Shown here in pieces: positions 46,913 to 57,957 of a stretch of 64,000 bases of DNA. A model generated the notes under the pieces. It was not told the origin of the DNA and made no database searches. It saw only the letters and a list, made by a program, of their open reading frames with translations. The stretch is from Sorangium aterium. Lineage in GTDB: Bacteria > Myxococcota_A > Polyangia > Polyangiales > Polyangiaceae. The stretch covers positions 1,426,001 to 1,490,000 of the forward strand of contig NZ_JAQNDK010000003.1 in NCBI RefSeq assembly GCF_028368935.1. Reading direction: 5' to 3'. The position numbers were made by a program, and so were the translations under genes. Numbering within the stretch: position 1 is the stretch's first letter; each line of letters opens with the position of its first letter.

Positions 46913-47143
46913 ATGCAGAAGCCGATGTGCACCACCAGCGCCCACGCCTCCGGCGACGGGACCCCCGCTGAGAAGGTTGTGCACCACGCTTCGTTGGCGT
47001 CCTCGACGACGCGTTCGTTCGTCGTCGTCGAAGGCGGCGTGTCCGTCGGGCTCCTAGCGGGCCTAGCCATTCCTGCGCTCTTCAGCCTAGTTGACGTCGT
47101 CGGGCTGATTCGCGTCGGGAACGGTTGCGGGCCGCCGCTCTGA
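46913..47143 (+). CDS. Branched-chain amino acid leader peptide
   Basis: Up to 76 residues. The first 40 are unremarkable, but the stretch FVVVEGGVSVGLLAGLAIPA and on to LVDVVGLIRVG holds 17 Val, Leu or Ile among 35 residues. Three Leu codons are CTA (47054, 47063, 47087) and both Ile codons are ATT, forms rare in the surrounding genes. The stop is 21 bases before the terminator stem. This is what a ribosome-mediated attenuator needs: shortage of charged tRNA for Val/Leu/Ile would stall the ribosome here. The ATG at 46913 or an in-frame ATG at 46925 may be used. Confidence 0.78.
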   Translation: MQKPMCTTSAHASGDGTPAEKVVHHASLASSTTRSFVVVEGGVSVGLLAGLAIPALFSLVDVVGLIRVGNGCGPPL

Positions 47144-47203
47144 GCTGAAACAGCATGGAGATAGGCCCCCGCACCGAGATGGTCCGGGGGCTTTCGTTTT
47201 TTT
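47126..47203 (+). promoter_or_regulatory. Transcription attenuator of the ilv-leu operon
   Basis: A stem GCCCCC (47165-47170) with GGGGGC (47186-47191), extended inward by G-C and ACC/GGT pairs around a GAGAT loop, is followed by TTTCG and seven T: a factor-independent terminator. Upstream, TGCGGG at 47126-47131, inside the last leader codons, can pair with CCCGCA at 47168-47173 and would break the terminator. Stalling at the Val/Leu/Ile codons leaves 47126-47131 free; a ribosome reaching the stop at 47143 covers it. The mechanism is inferred; the parts are visible. Confidence 0.78.
47165..47203 (+). terminator. Factor-independent terminator with T tract
   Basis: GC-rich stem-loop followed by CTTTCG and a run of seven T, one of very few T-tract terminators in the window. 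It ends the leader transcript when branched-chain amino acids are plentiful. Confidence 0.85.
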
Positions 47204-47249
47204 CGGCCTGAGGGTTCACGGAGAGCAGCCGTCGTCGAAGGAGGATCAG

Positions 47250-47693
47250 GTGAGCAAGGAACATTCGAGGAAGAATCGGGAGGACGCCTCGATCGAGGCC
47301 GTCGACCAGCGCATCGCGGAGCTCGCAGAGCTCGTCGCCGCGGGATGTGGGGGGCCCGTCGCGTCGAGCGCCGTGCGAGAGGAGTTCGAGGCGCTCGTCG
47401 ACGAGATCCGCGCCCGAGCCAGCGGGGGCGCCGTCCGCGCGCCCCAGCGCTCCTCGACGCACCTCAAGGGCGCGCGCCCGCACGGCGACGCCGCGGAGGC
47501 CTCGTTCGAGTTCCATGCTGACCCGCCCTCCGCTCGCTCCAACGTGGACCAGCGCGCCAAGCCGGCGAGCGCACCGAGCAGCTCGCGCGTCGTGTCGCTC
47601 GACGACGCGCGCAGGGTGCTCGACGCGATCCGCCGCGAGGAGAGCAGCGGCGGCGGCCCTCGGGAGGATCTGCAGCGCGCGCGCGTCGCCTAA
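47250..47693 (+). CDS. Unknown small protein, first gene after the ilv attenuator
   Basis: A 147-residue polar protein with a good ribosome site (AAGGAGG at 47238-47244) ahead of a GTG start. The N-terminal half is helical (ASIEAVDQRIAELAELVAAG, VREEFEALVDEIRARA), the middle is Ser/Ala/Pro-rich and probably disordered, and the C-terminal RVVSLDDARRVLDAIRREES is again helical. I do not recognise it. Its position between attenuator and ilvB means it is controlled with branched-chain amino acid synthesis; it could be an accessory or regulatory protein of that pathway. Confidence 0.75.
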   Translation: MSKEHSRKNREDASIEAVDQRIAELAELVAAGCGGPVASSAVREEFEALVDEIRARASGGAVRAPQRSSTHLKGARPHGDAAEASFEFHADPPSARSNVDQRAKPASAPSSSRVVSLDDARRVLDAIRREESSGGGPREDLQRARVA

Positions 47694-47786
47694 GTAGCTG
47701 AGCCTCTGAGAAACGGCAGAACCCCGCGGCCAAGGCGCGCCCATGGGCCCCACCTTCACCCGCGTGACTCGATGGAGTCGGGAATT

Positions 47787-49496
47787 ATGAAACGAACCGG
47801 TGCACAGATTATCTGGGAAGTCCTCGTCCGCGAAGGCGTGGACGTGGTCTTTGGCTATCCGGGCGGCGCGATCATGCCCGCCTATGACACGATCCTCGGC
47901 TACCCGATCCGCCATGTGCTCGTCCGGCACGAGCAGGGCGCGTCGCACATGGCGGACGGGTACGCCCGCGCCTCGGGCAAGGTCGGCGTTTGCGTCGCCA
48001 CCTCGGGGCCGGGCGCGACGAACCTCGTCACCGGGATCGCGACTGCGATGCTCGACTCCTCGCCCATCGTCTGTATCACCGGGCAGGTCTCGTCCAAGCT
48101 GCTCGGGACCGACGCCTTCCAGGAGACGGACATCACGGGCGTCACCCTGCCCATCACCAAGCACAACTACCTGGTGACCGATGTCCAGGACATCGCTCCC
48201 ACCCTCCGCGAGGCGTTCTACATCGCGCGCTCGGGCCGCCCGGGCCCCGTGCTCGTGGACATCACCAAGGACGCCCAGCAGGCGTCGATCGATTTCGAGC
48301 CGCCGAAGGGCGAGGTCCGGCTGCCCGGCTACCGCCCCTCGCAGCACGCCGTCCAGACGGACATCGAGAAGGCGATCGACCTCATCGACGAGGCCGAGCG
48401 GCCGCTCATCCTGGCCGGTCAGGGCATCGTCAGGGCGGAGGCGACGCGCGAGCTCCTCTCCTTCGTGGAGAAGACGGGGATCCCCGTCGCCTCCACGCTG
48501 CTCGGCCTCGGGGGCTTCCCGGCGACGCACCCGCTCAGCCTCGGCATGATGGGCATGCACGGCGAGGCGTGGGTGAACAACGCCATCCAGGAGGCCGACC
48601 TCCTCATCGCGCTCGGGATGCGCTTCGACGACCGCGTGACCGGCAACCTCAAGACCTACGCCGTGAAGGCGAAGAAGATCCACGTCGAGATCGACCGGTC
48701 CGAGATCAACAAGAATGTCAAGGTCGACGTGGGCCTCATCGGCGACGTCCGGGACACGCTCCTGTCGCTCATCCCCGGGTGCAAGCAGCGCAACCGGGGC
48801 CCGTGGGTCGAGCGCATCAACCTGCTGAAGGGCGACTCGGCGGTCCGTGACATTCAACAATTGCCGTACAACGATAAATTGTACGCCGCGCACGTGATGC
48901 ACGACCTCTGGCGGCTCACCGACGGCAAGGCGCTTGTGGTAACCGACGTCGGCCAGCACCAGATGTGGGAAGCGCAGTACTACAAGCACGATCACCCGCG
49001 GAAGCTCGTCACCTCCGGCGGGCTCGGCACGATGGGCTTCGCCCTGCCGGCGGCGATCGGCGCGCGCTTCGCGAAGCCGGAGGACGAGATCTGGGTGGTC
49101 GTGGGCGACGGCGGCTTCCAGATGACCGCGTGCGAGCTCTCGACCTGCGCGCAGGAGGGGCTCAAGGTCCACGTGGCCGTCATCAACAACGGCTACCTCG
49201 GCATGGTGCGGCAGTGGCAGGAGTTCTTCTACAACCGGCGCTACTCGGCCACCCCGATGCGCAGCCCGGATTTCGTGAAGCTCGCCGAGGCCCACGGGCT
49301 GACGGGCATCCGCGTCACGAAGCGTGAGGAGATCGCCGGCGCCGTGGAGCGCGCCCGCGCCACGCCGGGCACCGTGGTGGTCGACTTCCGCGTCGAGCAG
49401 GAGGATAGCGTCTATCCGATGGTCCCCGCCGGCGCCGACCTGAACGACATGATCCGGCGCCCGAGCCCCATCGTGGAGACCGGGGAGGATCCGTGA
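47787..49496 (+). CDS. ilvB: Acetolactate synthase large subunit
   Basis: A 569-residue thiamine-diphosphate enzyme that condenses pyruvate with itself or with 2-oxobutyrate, the first common step to valine, leucine and isoleucine. The N-terminus MKRTGAQIIWEVLVREGV leads to VFGYPGGAIMPAYD, the catalytic Glu is in VRHEQGASHMADGYA, and the cofactor motif runs from GDGGFQMTACELST to VINNGYLGMVRQWQ. An ATG five codons upstream (47772) is possible, but 47787 has GGAG ten bases ahead. It works with the ilvN-encoded regulatory subunit that follows. Confidence 0.96.
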   Translation: MKRTGAQIIWEVLVREGVDVVFGYPGGAIMPAYDTILGYPIRHVLVRHEQGASHMADGYARASGKVGVCVATSGPGATNLVTGIATAMLDSSPIVCITGQVSSKLLGTDAFQETDITGVTLPITKHNYLVTDVQDIAPTLREAFYIARSGRPGPVLVDITKDAQQASIDFEPPKGEVRLPGYRPSQHAVQTDIEKAIDLIDEAERPLILAGQGIVRAEATRELLSFVEKTGIPVASTLLGLGGFPATHPLSLGMMGMHGEAWVNNAIQEADLLIALGMRFDDRVTGNLKTYAVKAKKIHVEIDRSEINKNVKVDVGLIGDVRDTLLSLIPGCKQRNRGPWVERINLLKGDSAVRDIQQLPYNDKLYAAHVMHDLWRLTDGKALVVTDVGQHQMWEAQYYKHDHPRKLVTSGGLGTMGFALPAAIGARFAKPEDEIWVVVGDGGFQMTACELSTCAQEGLKVHVAVINNGYLGMVRQWQEFFYNRRYSATPMRSPDFVKLAEAHGLTGIRVTKREEIAGAVERARATPGTVVVDFRVEQEDSVYPMVPAGADLNDMIRRPSPIVETGEDP

Positions 49497-49633
49497 ACGC
49501 GCCCGTAGACCCACGCGCCCAGGGCGCGCGCTCCAGCGTGAGCGTGCGCCCGTCGGACGGGCGGGGCGCGCCCGAGCGCGCCGCGGCTGGAGCCGCGCGC
49601 ACCACAGACAAGAGGGACTTTCAAGAGGCATCC

Positions 49634-50182
49634 ATGGATCGACCCATCCTGCGCACGTTCATCGCCTACGTCGAAGACCGCCCCGGCGTGCTCAACCGCG
49701 TCGCGTCCCTCTTCCGGCGGCGCGCCTACAACATCGAGTCGCTGAGCGTCGGGCGCACCCACATCGCCGGGATCTCGCGCCTGACCCTGGTCCTCGAGGC
49801 GGACGAGGACGGGGCGAGGCGCCTGGAGGCGAACCTCTACAAGCTGGTCAACACCCTCTGGGTCCGGGACGTCACCCACACCGCCTCCGTCGCGCGCGAC
49901 CTCGCGCTCATCAAGGTGAAGGCGGACGCGACGAGCCGGGCGCAGGTGCTCCAGCTCTGCGAGGTGTTCCGCGCGCGCACCGTCGACGTCGCCCCCGAGG
50001 CGCTGACCATCGAGATCACCGGGACCGGCGACAAGATCGAGGGCCTGCTCGAGGTGCTCCGCCCATTCGGGATCATCGAGATGGTGCGGACAGGGATGAT
50101 CGTGATGACCCGCGGCGCCGAGGAGGCCGAGGCCAGGTTCGACTCCATCCCCGTGCGCACGGCCGAGAACGGCGCCTCCTGA
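49634..50182 (+). CDS. ilvN: Acetolactate synthase small (regulatory) subunit
   Basis: A 182-residue ACT-domain protein that binds valine and controls IlvB. It starts MDRPILRTFIAYVEDRPGVL with the ACT fold of NRVASLFRRRAYNIESLSVG, and the second domain includes ALIKVKADATSRAQVLQL and FGIIEMVRTGMIVMTRG. The frame is open back to a GTG at 49493 that overlaps the ilvB stop (GTGA), which would add 47 low-complexity residues. The ATG at 49634, preceded by AGAGG, gives the usual length. Confidence 0.93.
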   Translation: MDRPILRTFIAYVEDRPGVLNRVASLFRRRAYNIESLSVGRTHIAGISRLTLVLEADEDGARRLEANLYKLVNTLWVRDVTHTASVARDLALIKVKADATSRAQVLQLCEVFRARTVDVAPEALTIEITGTGDKIEGLLEVLRPFGIIEMVRTGMIVMTRGAEEAEARFDSIPVRTAENGAS

Positions 50183-50224
50183 CGGCGCAAGACGGTGTAA
50201 ATAGCGCGCGCCAGACGTGAATGA

Positions 50225-51288
<1,064 letters not shown>

Positions 51289-51322
51289 GCCTCTCCACTC
51301 GTGGGAGGCGGCGGAGAACACC

Positions 51323-53017
<1,695 letters not shown>

Positions 53018-53100
53018 GGCCGTGCGCCGAGCGCAGGAGGCCCCCCACGAGGGCGATGAGCTCGGCGACCCGATCTCGCTGCACAAGGAAGTCGAACCTT

Positions 53101-54747
53101 ATGAATCCGCCTCATAACGGCGCGGAGCAGGGCGCCCGCCCCTCGGACCGCGTCGACGTCTACGACACAACGCTACGGGACGGTACCCAGCGCGAGGGCA
53201 TCTCGCTCGCGTGCGAGGACAAGCTGCATATCGCGCGCCACCTCGACGCGTTCGGCCTGGCCTTCATCGAGGGCGGGTGGCCTGGCTCGAACCCGAAGGA
53301 CGCGCAGTTCTTCGAGCGGGCGAAGGACATCGAGTGGAAGCACGCGAAGATCGCCGCGTTCGGCTCGACGCGCCGGGCCTCGCTGGCCCCCGAGGACGAC
53401 CCCGGGCTGCGCGCGCTCCTCGCCGCCGGGACGAGCGTCTGCACGATCTTCGGCAAGAGCTCGGTCCAGCACGTGACGGCGGTGCTGCGCACGACGCTCG
53501 ACGAGAACCTCCGGATGATCGAGGAGACCATCGCCTTCCTGCGCGCGCACGGCCGCCGCGTGATCTACGACGCCGAGCACTTCTTCGACGGGTTCGCGCT
53601 CGACAGGTCGTACGCGACCGAGACGCTCCGCGCCGCCGTGCGCGGCGGGGCGGAGGTGGTCACGCTCTGCGACACGAACGGCGGCTCGATGCCCTGGCAG
53701 ATCGAGGCGGTGGTGGCCGAGATGAAGGCGGCGCTGGGCCACCCGCTCGGGATCCACGCCCACAACGACGGCGAGTGCGCGGTCGCCAACTCGATCGCCG
53801 CCGTGCGCGGGGGCGCCCGCCACGTCCAGGGGACGATCAACGGCTACGGCGAGCGCTGCGGGAACGCGAACCTCTGCGCGATCATCCCGAACCTGGAGCT
53901 GAAGCTCGGCCTCCGGGCGCTCCCGGACGGCGCGCTCCGCGGCATCACCGAGCTCTCGCACTACGTCGCCGAGGTGGCGAACCTCTCCCCCGACGATCAC
54001 ATGGCCTACGTCGGGCGGAGCGCCTTCGCGCACAAGGGCGGCGTGCACGTCGCGGCGATGCGGCGCGAGCCTGCGTCCTACCAGCACATCGATCCCGCGC
54101 TCGTGGGCAACGCGATGCGGACCGTGGTCAGCGAGCTGTCGGGCCGCGGCAACCTCCTCAGCAAGGCCGAGGAGTTCGGGCTCGATGTGCCGACGGGCGC
54201 CGAGGTCGAGGTGCTGGAGCAGATCAAGGAGCGCGAGGCGCGCGGCTCGTCGTTCGAGGCGGCCGAGGCGTCCGTCGCGCTCCTGCTCCGCCGGAGCTCG
54301 CCGGGCTACAAGCCGCCGTTCCGGCTGCTCGACTTCAAGGTCATCGCGGGCCAGCGCGAGGGCGTCGGCACCTTCGCCGAGGCGATGATCAAGATCGCGG
54401 TCGACGACGAGGTGGTGATCACGGCGGCCGAGGGATCCGGCCCCGTGAACGCGCTCGACGGCGCGCTCCGCAAGGCGCTCGCGCCCGTGTTCCCGGCCGT
54501 GCGTGACATCCAGCTCGTCGACTACAAGGTGCGCATCCTCGACGGGCGCGACGGCACCTCGGCGACGACGCGCGTGCTCATCAACAGCCGCGACGCCCAC
54601 CGCGAGTGGAGCACCGTCGGTGCGTCGACCAACATCATCGATGCGTCCTGGCATGCGCTCGCGGACGGGATCGAGTATGGGCTCACGCTCGCAGCGAGAG
54701 AGCCGCAGCAGTTCACATCCACGTTGCCTGCCAGCGAGGTCGCATGA
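53101..54747 (+). CDS. cimA: (R)-citramalate synthase
   Basis: A 548-residue relative of LeuA that joins pyruvate and acetyl-CoA to citramalate, giving 2-oxobutyrate for isoleucine without threonine. It begins [28 protein letters not shown] is the CimA-type variant of the GEQSPG loop in Leu[26 protein letters not shown] and [10 protein letters not shown] follow, and the C-terminal regulatory domain is present. The ATG at 53101 after AAGGAAG is used in place of an open frame reaching back to 53056. Its stop overlaps the leuB ATG (ATGA). Confidence 0.93.
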   Translation: MNPPHNGAEQGARPSDRVDVYDTTLRDGTQREGISLACEDKLHIARHLDAFGLAFIEGGWPGSNPKDAQFFERAKDIEWKHAKIAAFGSTRRASLAPEDDPGLRALLAAGTSVCTIFGKSSVQHVTAVLRTTLDENLRMIEETIAFLRAHGRRVIYDAEHFFDGFALDRSYATETLRAAVRGGAEVVTLCDTNGGSMPWQIEAVVAEMKAALGHPLGIHAHNDGECAVANSIAAVRGGARHVQGTINGYGERCGNANLCAIIPNLELKLGLRALPDGALRGITELSHYVAEVANLSPDDHMAYVGRSAFAHKGGVHVAAMRREPASYQHIDPALVGNAMRTVVSELSGRGNLLSKAEEFGLDVPTGAEVEVLEQIKEREARGSSFEAAEASVALLLRRSSPGYKPPFRLLDFKVIAGQREGVGTFAEAMIKIAVDDEVVITAAEGSGPVNALDGALRKALAPVFPAVRDIQLVDYKVRILDGRDGTSATTRVLINSRDAHREWSTVGASTNIIDASWHALADGIEYGLTLAAREPQQFTSTLPASEVA

Positions 54748-55808
54748 AGGCCAATATCGTTCTTTTGCCCGGCGACGGCATCGGCGTCGAAGTGGTCGCC
54801 GAAACCCGCGCCACACTCGACGCTGTCGCCGCCCAGTTCGGCCACAGTTTCAGCTACTCGGAGCACCTCATCGGCGGGTGCGCGATCGACGCGACCGGCA
54901 CGGCGCTGACGCAGGAGACGCTCGACGCGTGCCGCGCGGCGGATGCCGTCCTGCTCGGCGCCGTCGGCGGCCCCAAGTGGGACAACCCGAGCGCGAGCGT
55001 CCGCCCCGAGCAGGGGCTGCTCGCCCTGCGCCAGGGGCTCGGCCTGTACGCCAACCTGCGGCCGATCCGCCTGTTCCCGGAGCTCATCCAGGCCTCTCCC
55101 CTCAAGGCGGAGCGGCTCGCGGACGTCGACATCCTGGTCGTCCGTGAGCTGACGGGCGGGCTCTACTTCGGCAAGCCGCGCATCCGCGAGGAGGTGAACG
55201 GGCGCCGGCGCGCTGTCGACACGCTCGAGTACACGGACGAGGAGATCCAGCGCGTCGTCGAGCTCGCGTTCCGCCTCGCCTCGTCGCGCAGGCGCCTCGT
55301 CACGTCCGTCGACAAGGCGAACGTCCTCGAGTCGTCGCGGCTCTGGCGCACGGTGGCGACCGAGGTCGCCGCCCGCCACCCGGAGATCCGCATCGAGCAT
55401 CAGCTCGTCGACTCGTGCGCGATGCGGCTCATCACCTCGGCCGCGGCGTTCGACGTCATCGTCACCGAGAACATGTTCGGCGACATCCTGACCGACGAGG
55501 CCGCCGTGCTCGCCGGCTCGCTTGGGCTCTGTCCGAGCGCGTCGCTGGGCGACGGGACGCGCGGGGTCTACGAGCCGATCCACGGCTCTGCGCCCGACAT
55601 CGCCGGCAAGGGCATCGCCAACCCGATCGGGACGATCCTGAGCGCCGCGATGCTGCTCCGGCACTCGCTTCGGCTCGACAAGGAGGCGGCCGTGCTCGAG
55701 CGCGCGGTGGCGCAGGCCATCGCCGGCGGCGCACGGACGGCGGACCTCGGCGGCAAGCTGTCGACCCAGGGGATGGGCGCCGCGGTCCGCGCGAAGCTCG
55801 CGGGCTGA
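54744..55808 (+). CDS. leuB: 3-isopropylmalate dehydrogenase
   Basis: A 354-residue NAD-dependent dehydrogenase of the leucine route that can also serve the citramalate route. Motifs: [16 protein letters not shown] at the N-terminus, [54 protein letters not shown] and [20 protein letters not shown]. The ATG overlaps the cimA stop by four bases, so the two are translationally coupled. The partner leuC/leuD isomerase genes are not in this window. Confidence 0.95.
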   Translation: MKANIVLLPGDGIGVEVVAETRATLDAVAAQFGHSFSYSEHLIGGCAIDATGTALTQETLDACRAADAVLLGAVGGPKWDNPSASVRPEQGLLALRQGLGLYANLRPIRLFPELIQASPLKAERLADVDILVVRELTGGLYFGKPRIREEVNGRRRAVDTLEYTDEEIQRVVELAFRLASSRRRLVTSVDKANVLESSRLWRTVATEVAARHPEIRIEHQLVDSCAMRLITSAAAFDVIVTENMFGDILTDEAAVLAGSLGLCPSASLGDGTRGVYEPIHGSAPDIAGKGIANPIGTILSAAMLLRHSLRLDKEAAVLERAVAQAIAGGARTADLGGKLSTQGMGAAVRAKLAG

Positions 55809-56712
55809 GCGCTCCCTCCAGGCGGCCTCGGGCGATCCCCTCCCCGGGGCTCGCCGCGCGCATCGACGGCGCGCTCGCGCTCTTCGCGCCCCTTCCCTTC
55901 GCAGCCATCGACGCGTGGACACAAGGCCCCTTCGCGGGCCGCTCCTGCGCGTTGCTTCCACGTCGTCCAGTCCACCGCGTTTTTTTCGCTCGAATCCATC
56001 GGTCTTCGCGCCCGACTATCGACCAGGACGGGACGTGACGCGCCGTCGGCTGGTTCGACGATGGGCCTGACGCTCTCCGGTGCGAACCGCGAGCGCATGT
56101 GCTCCGAAGGCGCAGTTGCGGGAATCTCCTCATCACCCTTCCGCTGGAGATCCGGGCGGACGACACGATCGCGCGAGCCTTCATGAAGCCTCGTTCGCCG
56201 CGCGCCGCGCCTGCCGCGCCGCGATCGCTCGCGGCAGGCGCCTGGGTGCTCCGCGCCATCCGATCCATCTCCGTTGATCGAGCTGTTCGCGTTCCAGGAA
56301 CCGCCACCGCAGCCTCATGAGGACAGGGCCTCCCGCGGCCGGTCCTCGCCAGCATCGCAGTCCGGCGCGCTTGCGCTGCTCCGCGCTCGCCAGCGAGAGC
56401 GATGACGCTGCGCCCGGCGCGCGGGATCAGCGAAGAGCGCGCGGCCCCACCGGAGGGCGCGGGGGCCGGTGAGCGAGCGCCTCGCGCCCTCGCGGAAGGA
56501 GCGCGCGATGCTGCCCTCTCCGCGCGCCGACGGCCTCGCAGAAAGCGTCCATGGTGTCTCAGGTGTCCTTTATGGGGTAATCGACATCACCTCCCGAACA
56601 CCACACATGATCGTGCGGCGGGGGATTTCAGGTCCCCGCGCGTCAACGCTCGTCGTCATGACGGGCGATGACTCCATTCGACATGGATTGATGTGCACAG
56701 GAGAACGGGAAC
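55809..56712. other. Intergenic region after the ilv-leu operon
   Basis: About 900 bases. Short open frames on both strands look non-coding. A hairpin (GGCCC-CTTCG-CGGGCC type, about 55926-55942) occurs, and a run of seven T follows at about 55980, but they are 38 bases apart, so a terminator is doubtful. The lower-GC stretch near 56560-56610 may hold the promoter of the next gene. Confidence 0.45.
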
Positions 56713-57234
56713 ATGAGCCAATTGACGAAGTTCGCATCGCTCATCGCCCTCTCGACGGCCCTCTCTGCGGCAGGTTGCATGGCCGAGGCGACGACGTCGG
56801 ACGCGCCCACCGACGACGTGATGAGTGAGACCGACGAGGCGAAGCAGGCGTTCCAGGCCGAGACGGATTCCGCTGATCAGGAGTCGAGCGCGAATCCGGC
56901 GATGGACGAGAGAGCGACGGACCCCAGCGCAGCAGGCGCCAGCGCGCCGGCCCCCGGCGCGCCCGACGTCGGCGCCGTGGACCCCGGCTCGACGAGCGAG
57001 AAGCCCGATGCGGCGCGCTGGTGGGGCGGCGGCTGGGGCTTCCGGCCCGGCTGGGGCTGGGGCGGCGGCTGGGGCTTCCGGCCCGGCTGGGGCTTCCGGC
57101 CCGGCTGGGGCTGGGGCGGCGGCTGGGGCTTCCGGCCCGGCTGGGGCTGGGGCGGCGGCTGGGGCTTCCGGCCCGGCTGGGGCTGGGGCGGCTGGGGCGG
57201 CGGCTGCGGCGGCTGGAGCGGCTGCGGCTGGTAG
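56713..57234 (+). CDS. Putative lipoprotein with Gly/Trp-rich FRPGWG repeats
   Basis: A 173-residue protein. A signal segment ends in the lipobox SAAGC (Cys22). An acidic, Ser/Asp/Glu-rich linker (23-100) follows, then about 70 residues made almost only of Gly, Trp, Phe, Arg and Pro, with five copies of FRPGWG joined by WGGG-type links and ending GGCGGWSGCGW with two cysteines. It should sit on the outer membrane by its lipid. The aromatic Gly-rich tail is like sticky or phase-separating repeats. No known family; the function is unknown. Confidence 0.8.
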   Translation: MSQLTKFASLIALSTALSAAGCMAEATTSDAPTDDVMSETDEAKQAFQAETDSADQESSANPAMDERATDPSAAGASAPAPGAPDVGAVDPGSTSEKPDAARWWGGGWGFRPGWGWGGGWGFRPGWGFRPGWGWGGGWGFRPGWGWGGGWGFRPGWGWGGWGGGCGGWSGCGW

Positions 57235-57957
57235 CGTGCCGCGCTCGCCATCACGGCTACCCGCATGACGGGGAGCCCTGCTGACGCTCGCTCCGCGCCC
57301 CCTGCGGCGCCGCCGCGGCTCGGTCCTCGCCATGGCAAGGCGCCGGCAAGGGGGTCATGAGCGGACGATGAAGCGACGGGCGCCCTGACGGGTCGAGGCT
57401 CCCTCACGCGGCCGCGGAGAGAGCCTCGACCGCCACCACGGTGCCCCCGGATCGCCCGCACGGGTCTGCGAGCGGTCCGGGGTACTCCGGGATCAGGCGT
57501 CGGCCTCGGCGAGGCTCGGGACGCGGCGTATGAGGAAGCGGGGCCTCATGCAGCACCACCACATGACCCCCATGGAGGTGAGATAGAAAGCGAAGAGGCA
57601 CATGAGCGACGTCGTCGCCCCGCCCGTCGCCTTGATCGAGGCGCCGACGGGCGATTCGCTTCCCTGTCTTCTCTCAAAACGCATCATCGTCCGGATTCCA
57701 CTCGGTAATCAAAGTGGGCATCGGTCCTCCCCACCGAGATCGGGGCGCTGCCGCCATGAACCATGGCGAATCGGAGCGGCCGAGGCCCGTTCAACCCACG
57801 CTCGACATCGGTCCTCATCTCCTGCATTGAATGATCCAAAATCGCAGCTCCTCGTGCGTTTCCGCGCCGTTTCGATGCGCTACTACCGTGCAGCGTCGAT
57901 ACCGCGCGGTCGCCGGCGCGGCGGAGGCCGCGCGCGCGGCGCGACGGCGCGCTGCCT
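57235..57957. other. Convergent intergenic region, mostly without genes
   Basis: About 720 bases between the Gly/Trp-rich lipoprotein gene and the end of the kinase gene. It contains one possible small gene (see 57493-57687) and a somewhat lower-GC part at 57670-57860. No terminator with a T tract was seen. Confidence 0.45.
57493..57687 (-). CDS. Possible small membrane protein
   Basis: A 64-residue open frame with a central hydrophobic segment (SLMCLFAFYLTSMGVMWWCC) followed by basic residues. It starts at an ATG in a lower-GC patch. Hydrophobic Trp/Cys content is unusual for a random GC-rich frame, but there is no clear ribosome site and no recognised family. A shorter start at an internal Met is possible. 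Speculative. Confidence 0.25.
   Translation of the reverse strand: MMRFERRQGSESPVGASIKATGGATTSLMCLFAFYLTSMGVMWWCCMRPRFLIRRVPSLAEADA

Noticed and set aside
46870-47203. T-box riboswitch ahead of ilvB
   Set aside because: No T-box consensus or specifier stem-loops are seen; the leader frame with control codons explains the region better.
55926-55990. Terminator of the ilv-leu operon
   Set aside because: The hairpin and the T run are too far apart to act as one factor-independent terminator.
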